Below, one piece after another: positions 33,539-43,365 of a DNA stretch of 44,112 nt. Position 1 is the first letter of the stretch; each line of letters opens with the position of its first letter. Origin of the DNA: Oscillospiraceae bacterium (GTDB taxonomy: Bacteria > Bacillota > Clostridia > Oscillospirales > CAG-382); NCBI GenBank assembly GCA_022508745.1, contig JAFLUP010000013.1, positions 1 through 44,112 on the forward strand. Direction: 5' to 3'. Under the pieces are notes generated by a model. That model worked only from the letters and a program-made list of their open reading frames with translations, was not told the DNA's origin and made no database searches. The position numbers and the translations under genes are program-made.

Positions 33539-35284
33539 TTAACCCTTCCTTTCCTTGTTTTCAAACGGATCGCGCGCGTCCACCACGGCGCTGTAATAGG
33601 TTTCATAAGTGACAAACCCCGGCGCGCTGCCGGAGGGCTTGCGCAGGTGCTTGACCCGGGTGTAGTCCACCTCCACGTTGGTGCTGCCCCGCTTTTCGCT
33701 GTGGTAGGCGGCCAGCATGGCGGCTTCGGTGTAATCCCGGTCGGTGGGCTCCCTGCCTTCGGTGATCAAGATCACATGGGAACCGTGGAACTTCTTGATG
33801 TGGAACCACACGTCCCGCTTCTCCGCGCTTCCCGTCAGGGCGTCGTTTTGCAGGTTGTTCCGCCCGACTTTTACCGCCATGCCGTCGGTGGTGACGTAGG
33901 AAAAGGGTTTGGAGAGGGTCTCCCGCTTCTTTTTCCCGCCTTTTTTGTTGTTTACAGGCGGCTGGCGCAAAAATCCTGCCATCGCCAGCTCCCGCCGGAT
34001 CTCCTCCAAATCTGAAAGCTCGGATGCGCGGGAAACCGCGTCCAGCACGCTTTCCAGATGGTCGATTTTTCTCTCGTCCAGTGCGATCTGCTCCCGCAAG
34101 GCTTCCGCCGCTCGCTTCATTTTCGCGTAGCGTTTGTAGTACCGCTGGGCGTTCTGGGCGGGGGAGATGCGGGTATCCAGCGTTAAAACCACGTCGTTTC
34201 CCGTCTCATAGTCCGTCACCACGGCTTTGGACATCCCCGGCTTCAACTGGTACAGGTTCGCCATGATCAGGTCGCCTGTCTTGCGCAGTTCCTCCCGCTT
34301 TTCGCAGTCGGCAAGCTCCTGCATCTGGGAGGTCAGCTTGCGCTGTTCCCTTGCGAGGTGGGTGCGGACGGTTTTGAGAATGTCCGCGGCGTAGGAACGC
34401 AGGTTGACCGTCTCCTCTTTTTCCGCAAAATAGGAGAGCAGCAGGGAGGAGAAGCTGTCCTTTTTCCGTACCTCCATGCCGGTGTATTGCGTCAGGGGCA
34501 GGTAGGCGTACTCCACGCCCTTCTCCCCGTCGTAGACCGCGCAGGGGGTGAAGCGCTTTTCCCGGATCGCCTGTGTGACCAGCGAAAAGCAGTGCCAGAG
34601 CCGATCAGACGGAAGCTCCTGCACCAATGCGTCCGTCCTGCCGGAGGCGAGAAAGGCGATCTCCCTCGCCACCGTGGGGGAAAACGCATAGCATTTGGAG
34701 ACCAAAAACCGTTCGAAGGGCATATCCTCGCTTTCCGCAAGCAGAGCGCGGAACGCCCCCTCCGTCAGTTGCAGCGCGTCCAGCTTTTGTTGGGGCGTGG
34801 GCAGCTCGTAAGGCATCCCCGGCATGACCTGCCGGACGGAGGACGTGAGATCCGCCGTGGAGGTGGCGCCGATGATGCGCCCTTCCTCGCTGACCAAAAT
34901 CAGGTTGGAATATTTGCCCATCATCTCCGCGTAGACGAATTTCTTCCGCAGGAAGCCCAGTTCGTCCGCACATTCAAAGCTGAAGCGCAGAATTCGCTCG
35001 TGCTCCACACATTCCACGTCGGTCAGCCGCCCGTTTTGCAGGTGTTTGCGGAAGAGCATACACAGGGGCGTCGGGTCTGCGGGGCGGGCGATGTCCTCCT
35101 CCGTGATGGCGGCCAGCGGTTTCGCCGCCGCGACGGAAAGGATCAGATTCGCCCGTTTTCCCTCCCGGTACAGGCAGAAATAGAGACAGGACGGAGCGCT
35201 TTGGTGGATCTTTTCCACCTTGGCGCCCGTCCATGCACGCAGTTCATTGGCGACCGCGACACAAAAGTAGCCGTCAAATGCCAT
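33539..35284 (-). CDS. rqcH: NFACT-family ribosome quality control protein RqcH (Rqc2 homologue)
   Basis: MAFDGYFCVAVANELRAW...; NLILVSEEGRIIGA; VGRNNLQNDALTGSAEKRDVWFHIKKFHGSHVIL. Confidence 0.92.
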   Translation of the reverse strand: MAFDGYFCVAVANELRAWTGAKVEKIHQSAPSCLYFCLYREGKRANLILSVAAAKPLAAITEEDIARPADPTPLCMLFRKHLQNGRLTDVECVEHERILRFSFECADELGFLRKKFVYAEMMGKYSNLILVSEEGRIIGATSTADLTSSVRQVMPGMPYELPTPQQKLDALQLTEGAFRALLAESEDMPFERFLVSKCYAFSPTVAREIAFLASGRTDALVQELPSDRLWHCFSLVTQAIREKRFTPCAVYDGEKGVEYAYLPLTQYTGMEVRKKDSFSSLLLSYFAEKEETVNLRSYAADILKTVRTHLAREQRKLTSQMQELADCEKREELRKTGDLIMANLYQLKPGMSKAVVTDYETGNDVVLTLDTRISPAQNAQRYYKRYAKMKRAAEALREQIALDERKIDHLESVLDAVSRASELSDLEEIRRELAMAGFLRQPPVNNKKGGKKKRETLSKPFSYVTTDGMAVKVGRNNLQNDALTGSAEKRDVWFHIKKFHGSHVILITEGREPTDRDYTEAAMLAAYHSEKRGSTNVEVDYTRVKHLRKPSGSAPGFVTYETYYSAVVDARDPFENKERKG

Positions 35285-35299
35285 ATCGAGTCATTCCTT

Positions 35300-36040
35300 T
35301 TACAAGTAAGGGTAAATGGTTGCTTCCGCGCCGCAGGCGCTCACCAGTTCCCGAAGAAACGGCAGTACCGGGCGTTCGGAAGCCTCGTGGGTGACGCAGA
35401 GCAGGTTCAGCCCCAGCTCCTTGCAGTCAATCAGATGGTTGTGCAGGACTTCCCCCGTCACAAAGGTGTCCGCGCCGGAAGCCAGCACCTCCGGGATCTC
35501 GTCCTTTCCGCAGCCGGCAATGATGGCGACTCTGCGCACCTCCTCCCGGGCTTTTACGGTGGGGAAGGGGACCACGCCCAACTTCTCCTCCGCGAAGGCG
35601 GAAAACGCTTCAAAGCTGCGCAGATGCGCGGGCGCTTCCCCGATCCGCCCGAACGGGACAAAGGGGGCGCAGTCCTGCAGTTCCAGCAGGGACGCCAAAC
35701 AGTCGTTGACCCCGCCCTCCATGCAGTCGAGACGGGTATGGAAGGAAAACACCGCGATACCCGCCTGTACGCAGGCGAGGACGCGCTTGCCCACGCTGTC
35801 CTCCTCCACCAATGCGGGGAGCGGATGAAACAGCAGGGGATGGTGCGTCACGATGACGTTGCAGCCCTGTTCCTTCGCATATTCGATCGCGCCGCTTGTG
35901 CAGTCCAGTGCGCAGAGCACCTTCGTGACAGGCGCGCTCCGGTTGGGTACCACCATGGCGCCGTCGTGATCCCACGGCTCCCGCAGGGAAGCGGGGATCC
36001 GTTCTTCCAACAGCTCTCCCAGTTGTCCGACGGTGAGCAT
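35300..36040 (-). CDS. Nif3-like dinuclear metal-centre hexameric protein
   Basis: WDHDGAMV; VIVTHHPLLFHPL; GCGKDEIPEVLASGADTFVTGEVLHN. Confidence 0.9.
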   Translation of the reverse strand: MLTVGQLGELLEERIPASLREPWDHDGAMVVPNRSAPVTKVLCALDCTSGAIEYAKEQGCNVIVTHHPLLFHPLPALVEEDSVGKRVLACVQAGIAVFSFHTRLDCMEGGVNDCLASLLELQDCAPFVPFGRIGEAPAHLRSFEAFSAFAEEKLGVVPFPTVKAREEVRRVAIIAGCGKDEIPEVLASGADTFVTGEVLHNHLIDCKELGLNLLCVTHEASERPVLPFLRELVSACGAEATIYPYL

Positions 36041-36041
36041 C

Positions 36042-36977
36042 TTATTTACCGAGCAGGCGCAGCGTCTTTTCGACGATGCCCGCCGCGTTGAGTTTGTAGT
36101 GATCCAGCAACACTTCCGCCGACGCGGAGGTGCCGAACACGTCCTCGATCCCCACGCGGGTCATCTTGGTGGGCACCGTTTCCGCCAGCACTTCCGCCAC
36201 TGCGCTGCCCAGACCGCCGATGATGGAATGTTCTTCCGCCGTCACAACGGCGCCGGTTTTCGCCGCGTAGGAAGCGATCAGTTCCCGGTCGATGGGCTTG
36301 ATGGTGTGGATATCCACCACCGCCGCATCCACGCCGTGCCCCTTCAGCAGCTCCCGCGCTTCGATGGCGGCGGCGTTCATGATGCCGGTGGCAAAGATGA
36401 CGACGTCCTTGCCGTCGGAGATCACATTGCCCTTGCCCAGTTCAAAGCGGAAATCCGCCGGATCAAACACCACCGGCACGGCAAACCGCCCCAGACGGCA
36501 GTAGACGGGTCCATCGTATTTCAGGATCGCCTCGACCGCCGCGGTAGCTTCCGTGGCGTCGGCGGGGTTGACCACCACCATGTTGGGGGTGGAGCGCATG
36601 ATGGCAAGGTCCTCGCAGTATTGATGCGTCGGACCGTCCTCGCCCACGGTGATGCCCCCGTGGGAGGCGCAAATTTTCACATTCAAACGCGGGTATGCCA
36701 CGGAATTGCGGATCTGTTCATACGCCCGCCCGCAGGCGAACATGGCAAAGCTGGAACAGAACACCGGCACCCCCGTGGAGGCGATGCCCGCGGCGGCGGA
36801 GATCATGTTTGCCTCCGCGATGCCGCAGTTGATGAAGCGTTCCGGAAATTTCTTGCCGAATATGGCGGTTTGTGTAGAGCCGGAAAGGTCCGCATCCATC
36901 ACATAGAAGTGGTTGGTTTCCCCTAAATTTGCCAGCGCGTTACCGTAGGCAACACGGGTCGCAATTTTCTCAGCCAT
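36042..36977 (-). CDS. Transketolase C-terminal subunit
   Basis: FINCGIAEANMISAAAGIASTG; GEDGPTHQYCEDLAIMRSTPNMVVVNPAD. Confidence 0.92.
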   Translation of the reverse strand: MAEKIATRVAYGNALANLGETNHFYVMDADLSGSTQTAIFGKKFPERFINCGIAEANMISAAAGIASTGVPVFCSSFAMFACGRAYEQIRNSVAYPRLNVKICASHGGITVGEDGPTHQYCEDLAIMRSTPNMVVVNPADATEATAAVEAILKYDGPVYCRLGRFAVPVVFDPADFRFELGKGNVISDGKDVVIFATGIMNAAAIEARELLKGHGVDAAVVDIHTIKPIDRELIASYAAKTGAVVTAEEHSIIGGLGSAVAEVLAETVPTKMTRVGIEDVFGTSASAEVLLDHYKLNAAGIVEKTLRLLGK

Positions 36978-37824
36978 GGATGGTCGCCTCCTTGCATGTT
37001 TCGTATGTAGCGGTCAGTTCCTTCATGGCGATCTCGTATTCCTCCGCCTTCGGAGCCTTCCCGTGCCAGCCGGACTGGTTCTCCATGAAGGAAACCCCTT
37101 TGCCCTTCACCGTAGTCATGACGATCACGGCGGGCTTGTCCGCCCGTTTGGCGTTCTCGATGGCGGTTTCCAGCGCATCAAAGGAATGTCCGTCGATGCA
37201 CTGGGCATACCAGCCGAAGGCTTCAAACTTGCGGTCGATGGGGGTGGGGTTCATGACCTCCCGCACATCGCCGTCGATCTGCAAATGGTTGAAATCCACG
37301 AAGGCGATCAGGTTGTCGAGCCCGTAGTGCCCTGCGAACATGGCGGCTTCCCAGACCTGACCTTCCTGCAATTCGCCGTCACCCAGAACGGCGTACACCC
37401 GATAGGGAGCACCTTCCCGCTTGCCTACCAGCGCCATGCCGGCGGCGGCGGAGATGCCCTGCCCCAGAGAGCCGGTGGACATATCCACCCCCGGGACGTT
37501 TTTCATGTCCGGATGCCCGGAGAGATAGCTGCCCAGCTTGCGCAGGGTGTTCAGATCCTCCACCGGAAAAAAGCCGCGGATCGCCAGCGCCGCATACAGG
37601 GCAGGACAGCAGTGCCCCTTGGAAAGGACAAAGCGATCCCGCGCCGGGTCCTGCGGATTTGCCGGATCGATGCGCAGCTCCTTGAAGTACAGGTAGGCGA
37701 GCAGGTCCGAAATGGAGAGGGAACCGCCCGGATGCCCGGATTTTGCGTGGTAGATGGCGTCTACCGAACGCAGCCTGATTTCCGCCGCCCGCTCGGCGAG
37801 CAGCAGCGTTTCCTGTTTCTGCAT
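36970..37824 (-). CDS. Transketolase N-terminal (thiamine diphosphate-binding) subunit
   Basis: KSGHPGGSLSISDLLAYLYF; VLSKGHCCPALYAALA; GDGELQEGQVWEAAMFAGHYGLDNLIAFVDFNHLQIDG. Confidence 0.92.
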   Translation of the reverse strand: MQKQETLLLAERAAEIRLRSVDAIYHAKSGHPGGSLSISDLLAYLYFKELRIDPANPQDPARDRFVLSKGHCCPALYAALAIRGFFPVEDLNTLRKLGSYLSGHPDMKNVPGVDMSTGSLGQGISAAAGMALVGKREGAPYRVYAVLGDGELQEGQVWEAAMFAGHYGLDNLIAFVDFNHLQIDGDVREVMNPTPIDRKFEAFGWYAQCIDGHSFDALETAIENAKRADKPAVIVMTTVKGKGVSFMENQSGWHGKAPKAEEYEIAMKELTATYETCKEATIHG

Positions 37825-37840
37825 GGAATTGACCTTCTTT

Positions 37841-38758
37841 CTACTGCATCCCCAGCTTTCGGATGGTATCCGCCAGAAATGCCGGGCGATCCGCTTCAAA
37901 AGCCAAAACCGCGCCGGTGCAGGGATGCGTAAATTGGATATATTTTGCAAATAAACATTGTCCGTTCAGCCCGAGCCGGTGCCGCTCGCTGCCGTACACC
38001 GGGTCTCCCGCCACGGGGTGCCCGATGTGCGCCATGTGCACGCGGATCTGGTGCGTCCGCCCGGTCTCCAGCGTCAGGGAAAGCAGGGAATAGTCCCGGT
38101 TGGCGCTTTCCGCCAGCACCCGGTAATGGGTCACGGCGGGCTTGGAGTTATGCTCCGTGACCGCCATCTTCTTGCGGTCGGAAGGGCTTCGCCCGATGGG
38201 GAGATCCACGGTCCCTTCCGGCTCCCGGAAGTGCCCGCAGCACACCGCTTCGTACCGCCGTACAAAGGAATGGACGGCGATCTGTTCCGCAAGCCCCGCA
38301 TGGGCTTCGTCCGTTTTTGCCACGATGAGCAGCCCCGCGGTGTCCTTGTCGATGCGATGGACGATGCCGGGCCGCACGGTGCCGTTGATGGAGGAGAGCC
38401 GCCCCTCGCAATGGTACAGCAGGGCGTTGACCAGCGTGCCGTCCGGGTTTCCCGGGGCAGGGTGGACCACCATGCCTTGCGGCTTGTTGACCACCAGCAG
38501 GTGTTCGTCCTCAAACACGATCTCGATGGGCAAATTCTGGGGTTTCACGTCCAGAAGTTCCGGCTCCGGGATCTCATACGCGACCAGATCCCCCGTCGTA
38601 GGCAGATCCCGCTTGCGCGCCGGTCTGCCGTTGAGCAGCACGCCGCCGTTCTCGACGAGCTTCTGGGCGTGGGAACGGGTGATCCCCGCCTCCGCCGCCA
38701 GCAGCACGTCCAGCCGCAAACCGCTCTGTTCAACCTTGATCCGAATGGTTTCCGTCAT
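37841..38758 (-). CDS. rluD: RluA/RluD-family pseudouridine synthase
   Basis: S4 domain; VVNKPQGMVVHPAPGNPDGTLVNALLYH; GIVHRIDKDTAGLLIVAKTD; LETGRTHQIRVHMAHIGHPVAGDPVYG. Confidence 0.93.
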   Translation of the reverse strand: MTETIRIKVEQSGLRLDVLLAAEAGITRSHAQKLVENGGVLLNGRPARKRDLPTTGDLVAYEIPEPELLDVKPQNLPIEIVFEDEHLLVVNKPQGMVVHPAPGNPDGTLVNALLYHCEGRLSSINGTVRPGIVHRIDKDTAGLLIVAKTDEAHAGLAEQIAVHSFVRRYEAVCCGHFREPEGTVDLPIGRSPSDRKKMAVTEHNSKPAVTHYRVLAESANRDYSLLSLTLETGRTHQIRVHMAHIGHPVAGDPVYGSERHRLGLNGQCLFAKYIQFTHPCTGAVLAFEADRPAFLADTIRKLGMQ

Positions 38759-39275
38759 CGGAGGGCTCCTTTGTGTCGGCGCAAGGGGGTTCCTGCGCTT
38801 CTTTTTCCGCCTTCAGGCGTTTTTCCACCCGGGGTTCCACGAACAGGATATAAGCAGCCAGCGCGATGGAGCCGCAGGTGACGAAAATGTCCGCCACATT
38901 GAACACGGCGAAGTTGACAAACTGAAAATCCAGAAAATCCACCACACTGCCGTTGAGGGTGCGGTCGATAAGATTGCCGATCCCGCCCCCCAGCACGGCG
39001 GCGAGGGAAACTGCCAGCAACGGATGCCGGCGGTAATGCTTGACAAGCAGCCAGATGATGACCCCCATGGCGATGGTGGAGAACACCAGAAACACCCACC
39101 GATGCTCCGAAAACGAGCCGAACGCCGCACCGGGGTTTTGCGTGTAATACAGCCGCAGAATTCCCGGCAGGAAGGGCAGCGAGTCACCGGGTGACATGTT
39201 GGCAACTACGATGGCTTTGGTGATTTGGTCCAATGCGACGGACCCCACCACGATGGAGAGGACGGCGATCAGCAT
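38730..39275 (-). CDS. lspA: Lipoprotein signal peptidase (signal peptidase II)
   Basis: ALDQITKAIV; YTQNPGAAFG; GGIGNLIDRTLNGSVVDFLDF; FNVADIFVTCG. Confidence 0.94.
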   Translation of the reverse strand: MLIAVLSIVVGSVALDQITKAIVVANMSPGDSLPFLPGILRLYYTQNPGAAFGSFSEHRWVFLVFSTIAMGVIIWLLVKHYRRHPLLAVSLAAVLGGGIGNLIDRTLNGSVVDFLDFQFVNFAVFNVADIFVTCGSIALAAYILFVEPRVEKRLKAEKEAQEPPCADTKEPSDDGNHSDQG

Positions 39276-42076
39276 ACCGCTTTCCGGCAGCGTCCGCAGA
39301 GGCACTGCCCATCCTCGTCCGGTTCACAGTCCTCCCGGTACGCCCAGCAGCGCACGCACTTTTTGCCTTCCGCGACGCTGACCAGCACCGCTACGCCGCT
39401 TTCCGTTTCCCGGAACGCCTCTTCCGGCGCATCCGACGCGGAAAGCTCCACCTTGCTGACCAGAAACACTTCCTCCAGCACTTCCTGATGCGCGGAGAAG
39501 AACTTCATCGCTTCATTTTCCGGCGCACCGTAGACGGTGACCTTCGCTTCCAGCGATTTGCCGATCACCTTCGCCGCTCTTGCCAGCTCCAGCGCCTTCA
39601 TGACGTCGTCGCGGTAATGGAACAGCCCTTCGTACTTCTCTTCCGCCTCCGGGCACGCCCAATCCTCCCGGGGTTCGGGCATGGGGTTGCAGAACACGGA
39701 GAGGGGCTCGTCCCCTTCCGTCAGGGCGAGGAAGCTCCAAAGCTCTTCCGCCGTGTAGGAGAGGATGGGGGCGAGGATCCGGGTGAGCGCCTTGACGATA
39801 TGGTACATGGCCGTCTGGGCGCTGCGGCGCTCCTTTGCTTCCTTGCGGTTGCAGTAAAGGCGGTCCTTGGTGATGTCGATATACAGTTTGGAAAGATCCA
39901 CCGCGCAGAAATTGAGCACGTCGTGGCAAACCACATGGAACTCGTAGCGATCATATGCCGCGCGGGAACTCTTCACCAGCTCGTTCATGCGGGAGAGCGC
40001 CCAGCGGTCGATCTCTTCCAGCTCCGCCACCGGGAGCAGATCCCGTTTGGGATCAAAGTCGCTTTCCGGCGTGCCCAGATTGGCAAGCAGGATGCGGCAG
40101 GTGTTGCGGATCTTGCGGTAGCTTTCCGCCAGCTGCTTCATGATGGCGTCCGAGCAGCGTACGTCCACGCGGTAATCGCTGGAAGCCACCCACAGACGCA
40201 GGATGTCCGCGCCGTATACGTCGATGACGGATTCGGGCGCGACGGAGTTACCGGCGGATTTGTGCATCGCCTTGCCTTCGCCGTCCACCGTCCAGCCGTG
40301 GGTCAGCACTGCTTTGTAGGGCGCGTGTCCCATCCCCGCGCCGATGGAGGTCAGCAGGGAAGACTGGAACCATCCGCGGTACTGGTCGCCGCCCTCCAGA
40401 TAGAGGTCGGCAGGGTGGGAGACGCCTTCGCGGGCATACAGCACGTCGAAATGGGTCGAACCGGAGTCAAACCAGCCGTCCAGCGTATCGGTTTCTTTTT
40501 CAAAGGTCTTGCCGCCGCAATGGGGGCAGACAAAGCCCTCCGGCAACAGCTCTTCCGCGCTGCGTTCAAACCAGATATTGGAACCGTGTTCCTCGAACAG
40601 GGTAGACACGCGTTCGATCGTTTCTTCGTCGCAGATCGGCTTTCCGCAGTCCTTGCAGTAGAACACCGGGATGGGCAGACCCCAATGGCGCTGCCGGGAG
40701 ATGCACCAATCGGCGCGCTCGTTGATCATGGAGATCATGCGCTCCTTGCCCCAAGCGGGCATCCAGGTGACGTCCTCGCAAGCGGCAGCCGCGTCCTCGC
40801 GGAAGGCTTCCACGGAGCAGAACCACTGCGGGGTGGCGCGGAAAATGATGGGATTCTTGCAGCGCCAGCAGTGGGGGTAAGGGTGGACGATTTCGCGGGA
40901 AGCCAGCAGTGCGCCGCTTTCCTGCATGTCCTTCAAAATCGCTTCGTTGGATTCGTCAAAGCGAAGCCCTGCGAACTTGCCGGCGGCTTCCCCCTGCACG
41001 CCCCGGTCGTCCACCGGGACGAGGATTTCCAGATGATACTTCATGCCGGTGAGATAGTCCTCTGCGCCGTAGCCGGGCGCGGTGTGCACGCAGCCGGTAC
41101 CGCTGTCCATGGTGACGTAGTCGGCGCAGCAGAGCAGGCTGTCCCGCTCCAGGAACGGATGGCGGGCGGTCATGTATTCCAGATCCTGCCCGAGGATCCC
41201 TTCCTTGACGATCTCATAGCCTTCGATGCCCGCGGACGCCATGGTGTCTTTCACCAGCGCTTCCGCGAGGATATAGTGTTCTTCTCCCACCCGGACGACG
41301 CAGTACGATTCCCGGGGATGCACCGCGATGGCCACGTTGCCCGGAAGTGTCCAGGGCGTGGTCGTCCAGATGACAAAGAAGGTTTTTTCCAAATCAAATT
41401 CTCCGGCGAGCAGACCCTTGTCGTCGGAAACGCGGAACTTGACGTAGATGGAGGTACAGGGCGCGTCCTGATACTCGATCTCCGCTTCCGCCAGTGCCGT
41501 TTCGTCATGGGCGCACCAGTAAACCGGCTTGAGCCCCTTGTAAATGTACCCGTTTCGGTACATTTTTCCAAAGACCCGCACTTCCTGCGCCTCAAAGGAA
41601 GGATCCATGGTGAGGTAGGGGTGCTTCCAATCCCCCACGATGCCGAGACGCTCGAAGGAAGCCTTTTGCAGCTCCACGAACTTCATGGCGAAATCGCGGC
41701 AGGCGGAGCGGAACTCCGGCACGGACATCCGCTTGCGGTCCAGACGGGACTGCTTGATGATGGCGCTCTCGATGGGCATGCCGTGGTTATCCCAGCCGGG
41801 AATATACGGCGTGCGGAAGCCCTCCATGGATTTGGATTTGTTGATCATGTCCTTGAGGACCTTGTTCATGGCGGTCCCCATGTGGATGTTTCCGTTGGAG
41901 AAGGGCGGGCCGTCGTGCAGCACAAAAGAGGGATGCCCCTCGTTGACCTCCAGCATGCGGGCGTAGAGATCGATCTCGTCCCAACGCGCCTTGATCTCCG
42001 GCTCCCGCTTGGGCAGGTTGCCCCGCATGGGGAAGTCGGTCGTGGGGAGGTTCAGGGTGTCTTTATAGTCTTTCAT
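39269..42076 (-). CDS. ileS: Isoleucine--tRNA ligase
   Basis: HIGH-type DGPPFSNGNIHMGTAMNKVLKD; GWDNHGMPIE; KAMHKSAGNSVAP; C-terminal CVRCW...CLCGRC zinc site. Confidence 0.96.
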   Translation of the reverse strand: MKDYKDTLNLPTTDFPMRGNLPKREPEIKARWDEIDLYARMLEVNEGHPSFVLHDGPPFSNGNIHMGTAMNKVLKDMINKSKSMEGFRTPYIPGWDNHGMPIESAIIKQSRLDRKRMSVPEFRSACRDFAMKFVELQKASFERLGIVGDWKHPYLTMDPSFEAQEVRVFGKMYRNGYIYKGLKPVYWCAHDETALAEAEIEYQDAPCTSIYVKFRVSDDKGLLAGEFDLEKTFFVIWTTTPWTLPGNVAIAVHPRESYCVVRVGEEHYILAEALVKDTMASAGIEGYEIVKEGILGQDLEYMTARHPFLERDSLLCCADYVTMDSGTGCVHTAPGYGAEDYLTGMKYHLEILVPVDDRGVQGEAAGKFAGLRFDESNEAILKDMQESGALLASREIVHPYPHCWRCKNPIIFRATPQWFCSVEAFREDAAAACEDVTWMPAWGKERMISMINERADWCISRQRHWGLPIPVFYCKDCGKPICDEETIERVSTLFEEHGSNIWFERSAEELLPEGFVCPHCGGKTFEKETDTLDGWFDSGSTHFDVLYAREGVSHPADLYLEGGDQYRGWFQSSLLTSIGAGMGHAPYKAVLTHGWTVDGEGKAMHKSAGNSVAPESVIDVYGADILRLWVASSDYRVDVRCSDAIMKQLAESYRKIRNTCRILLANLGTPESDFDPKRDLLPVAELEEIDRWALSRMNELVKSSRAAYDRYEFHVVCHDVLNFCAVDLSKLYIDITKDRLYCNRKEAKERRSAQTAMYHIVKALTRILAPILSYTAEELWSFLALTEGDEPLSVFCNPMPEPREDWACPEAEEKYEGLFHYRDDVMKALELARAAKVIGKSLEAKVTVYGAPENEAMKFFSAHQEVLEEVFLVSKVELSASDAPEEAFRETESGVAVLVSVAEGKKCVRCWAYREDCEPDEDGQCLCGRCRKAVC

Positions 42077-42174
42077 CGAAAAGCAGTTCCTTTCAAACGT
42101 GAATTCGGCATGCCGGATTGAGCAAGCCTTGACCGTCCGTTGTATACAATAAAATTCATTTTCGGATGCGGAAA

Positions 42175-42240
42175 GATGCGTAAACGCATCAAGCGGACGG
42201 AACCGCAAAGTCGTTGTAACGAACGCGGTGCGTTACAACG
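42175..42240. repeat. Two hairpins between divIVA and ileS
   Basis: GATGCGT-aa-ACGCATC (42175-42190) and CGTTGTAACG-aacgcggtg-CGTTACAACG (42212-42240). Confidence 0.75.
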
Positions 42241-42246
42241 GGAATC

Positions 42247-42957
42247 TTATTCTCCCATCATGAAGCGCAGGTAATCATCCTCCGCTTTTTTTGCCTGCTC
42301 CGTCGCGTCCGGCGCAGGAGCGGCTTCTTCGCCGGCTTTCGCGTCCTCCTCCATGGGGAGGAAGGCGGACTCCGGCTCTTCCAGTTCGTCCATCCGGGAA
42401 GCGGCGATCTGCCCGTTGCTTTCCTCGATGCCCTGCTTGACGTCCGTGAAAATGCGGGCGACGACCTCGTCCTCATTGGGCAGGACGATCTCGTCGATCT
42501 CGTTGACGGAGATCTCCTTGAGGGATTCGATATGCCCGCGGTACAGGTCGAACAGCTCCTTCTTGAAATCCACGATGCGGCTGCGCATGGCCCACATCTC
42601 TTCCTTTTCCGCCTGCAGCTGTTCCTTGAATTCGGCGATGACCGCGTCACAGCGCTCCTTGATGGCGCCTGTGATGACGTCGGCGCGGTCGTTGGCGTCC
42701 TTGATGATCTTATCTGCCATCTTCTGGGCGGAGATCAGCGTGCTGCGGATGGATTCCTCCTCATCCTTGATCTCGTCAAGGTTGGTAACGACCACGTGCA
42801 GCTTCCGCTCCAGCTCGTTGTTCTCCCGGTATACCTCGGTGTATTTCTCGATCAGGAATTCGATGTATTCATCCACCTCCGCAGGCGTGTAGCCTTTGAG
42901 GGATCTGGAGAAGGTTTTGCTTTTCAGTTCGTGGGGTGCAAGCATCTCGTTTGACAT
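42247..42957 (-). CDS. divIVA: DivIVA domain-containing protein
   Basis: LAPHELKSKTFSRSLKGYTPAEVDEYIEFLIEKYTEVYRENNELERKL. Confidence 0.9.
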   Translation of the reverse strand: MSNEMLAPHELKSKTFSRSLKGYTPAEVDEYIEFLIEKYTEVYRENNELERKLHVVVTNLDEIKDEEESIRSTLISAQKMADKIIKDANDRADVITGAIKERCDAVIAEFKEQLQAEKEEMWAMRSRIVDFKKELFDLYRGHIESLKEISVNEIDEIVLPNEDEVVARIFTDVKQGIEESNGQIAASRMDELEEPESAFLPMEEDAKAGEEAAPAPDATEQAKKAEDDYLRFMMGE

Positions 42958-43024
42958 CCTTTCATTTCAGATCATGCGCAATGGCGCAGGTTGTGCGGGA
43001 AAACAGCATACAGCATGACAAAGC

Positions 43025-43053
43025 GGCATGCCAAATGCGGCATTTGGCATGCC
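43025..43053. repeat. Perfect 14-bp inverted repeat (terminator-like) between yggT and divIVA
   Basis: GGCATGCCAAATGC-g-GCATTTGGCATGCC. Confidence 0.8.
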
Positions 43054-43060
43054 TTTGCTT

Positions 43061-43336
43061 TTAGAGGAAGGACAGCAGGAAGATCCTGATGATCGACAGG
43101 AACAGGAACGTCACCACGGAGGAAAAGTCGATGATCGAATCTTCCAGCGCGGGGATGCGGTTCAAAAGGTTCCGGACCGGAGCGATCACCGGCTCTGATA
43201 CCGCGTAGCAGAACTCCAACATCTTGGATTCCTCCGACGCCAGCAGGGAAAGGAGGCTGCGCAAGACGATCACATAGCCCATCACTTCCAGAAACAGCAG
43301 AACTGACAGCTCCAAAACCTCGACAAGTGCTTCCAA
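43061..43336 (-). CDS. YggT family membrane protein
   Basis: YVIVLRSLLSLL; FCYAVSEPVIAPVRNLLNRIPALEDSIIDFSSVVTFLFLSIIRIFL. Confidence 0.9.
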   Translation of the reverse strand: MEALVEVLELSVLLFLEVMGYVIVLRSLLSLLASEESKMLEFCYAVSEPVIAPVRNLLNRIPALEDSIIDFSSVVTFLFLSIIRIFLLSFL

Positions 43337-43365
43337 TGCGGCTCCCTTTCCTTACATAGACAATA

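Noticed and set aside
36042-37824. Split transketolase as a frameshifted single gene
   Set aside because: Two-subunit transketolases with overlapping start/stop are a normal arrangement in Firmicutes; both halves are intact.
39233-42121. 962-aa + strand ORF opposite ileS
   Set aside because: Mirror frame of ileS; no recognisable motifs and no RBS.
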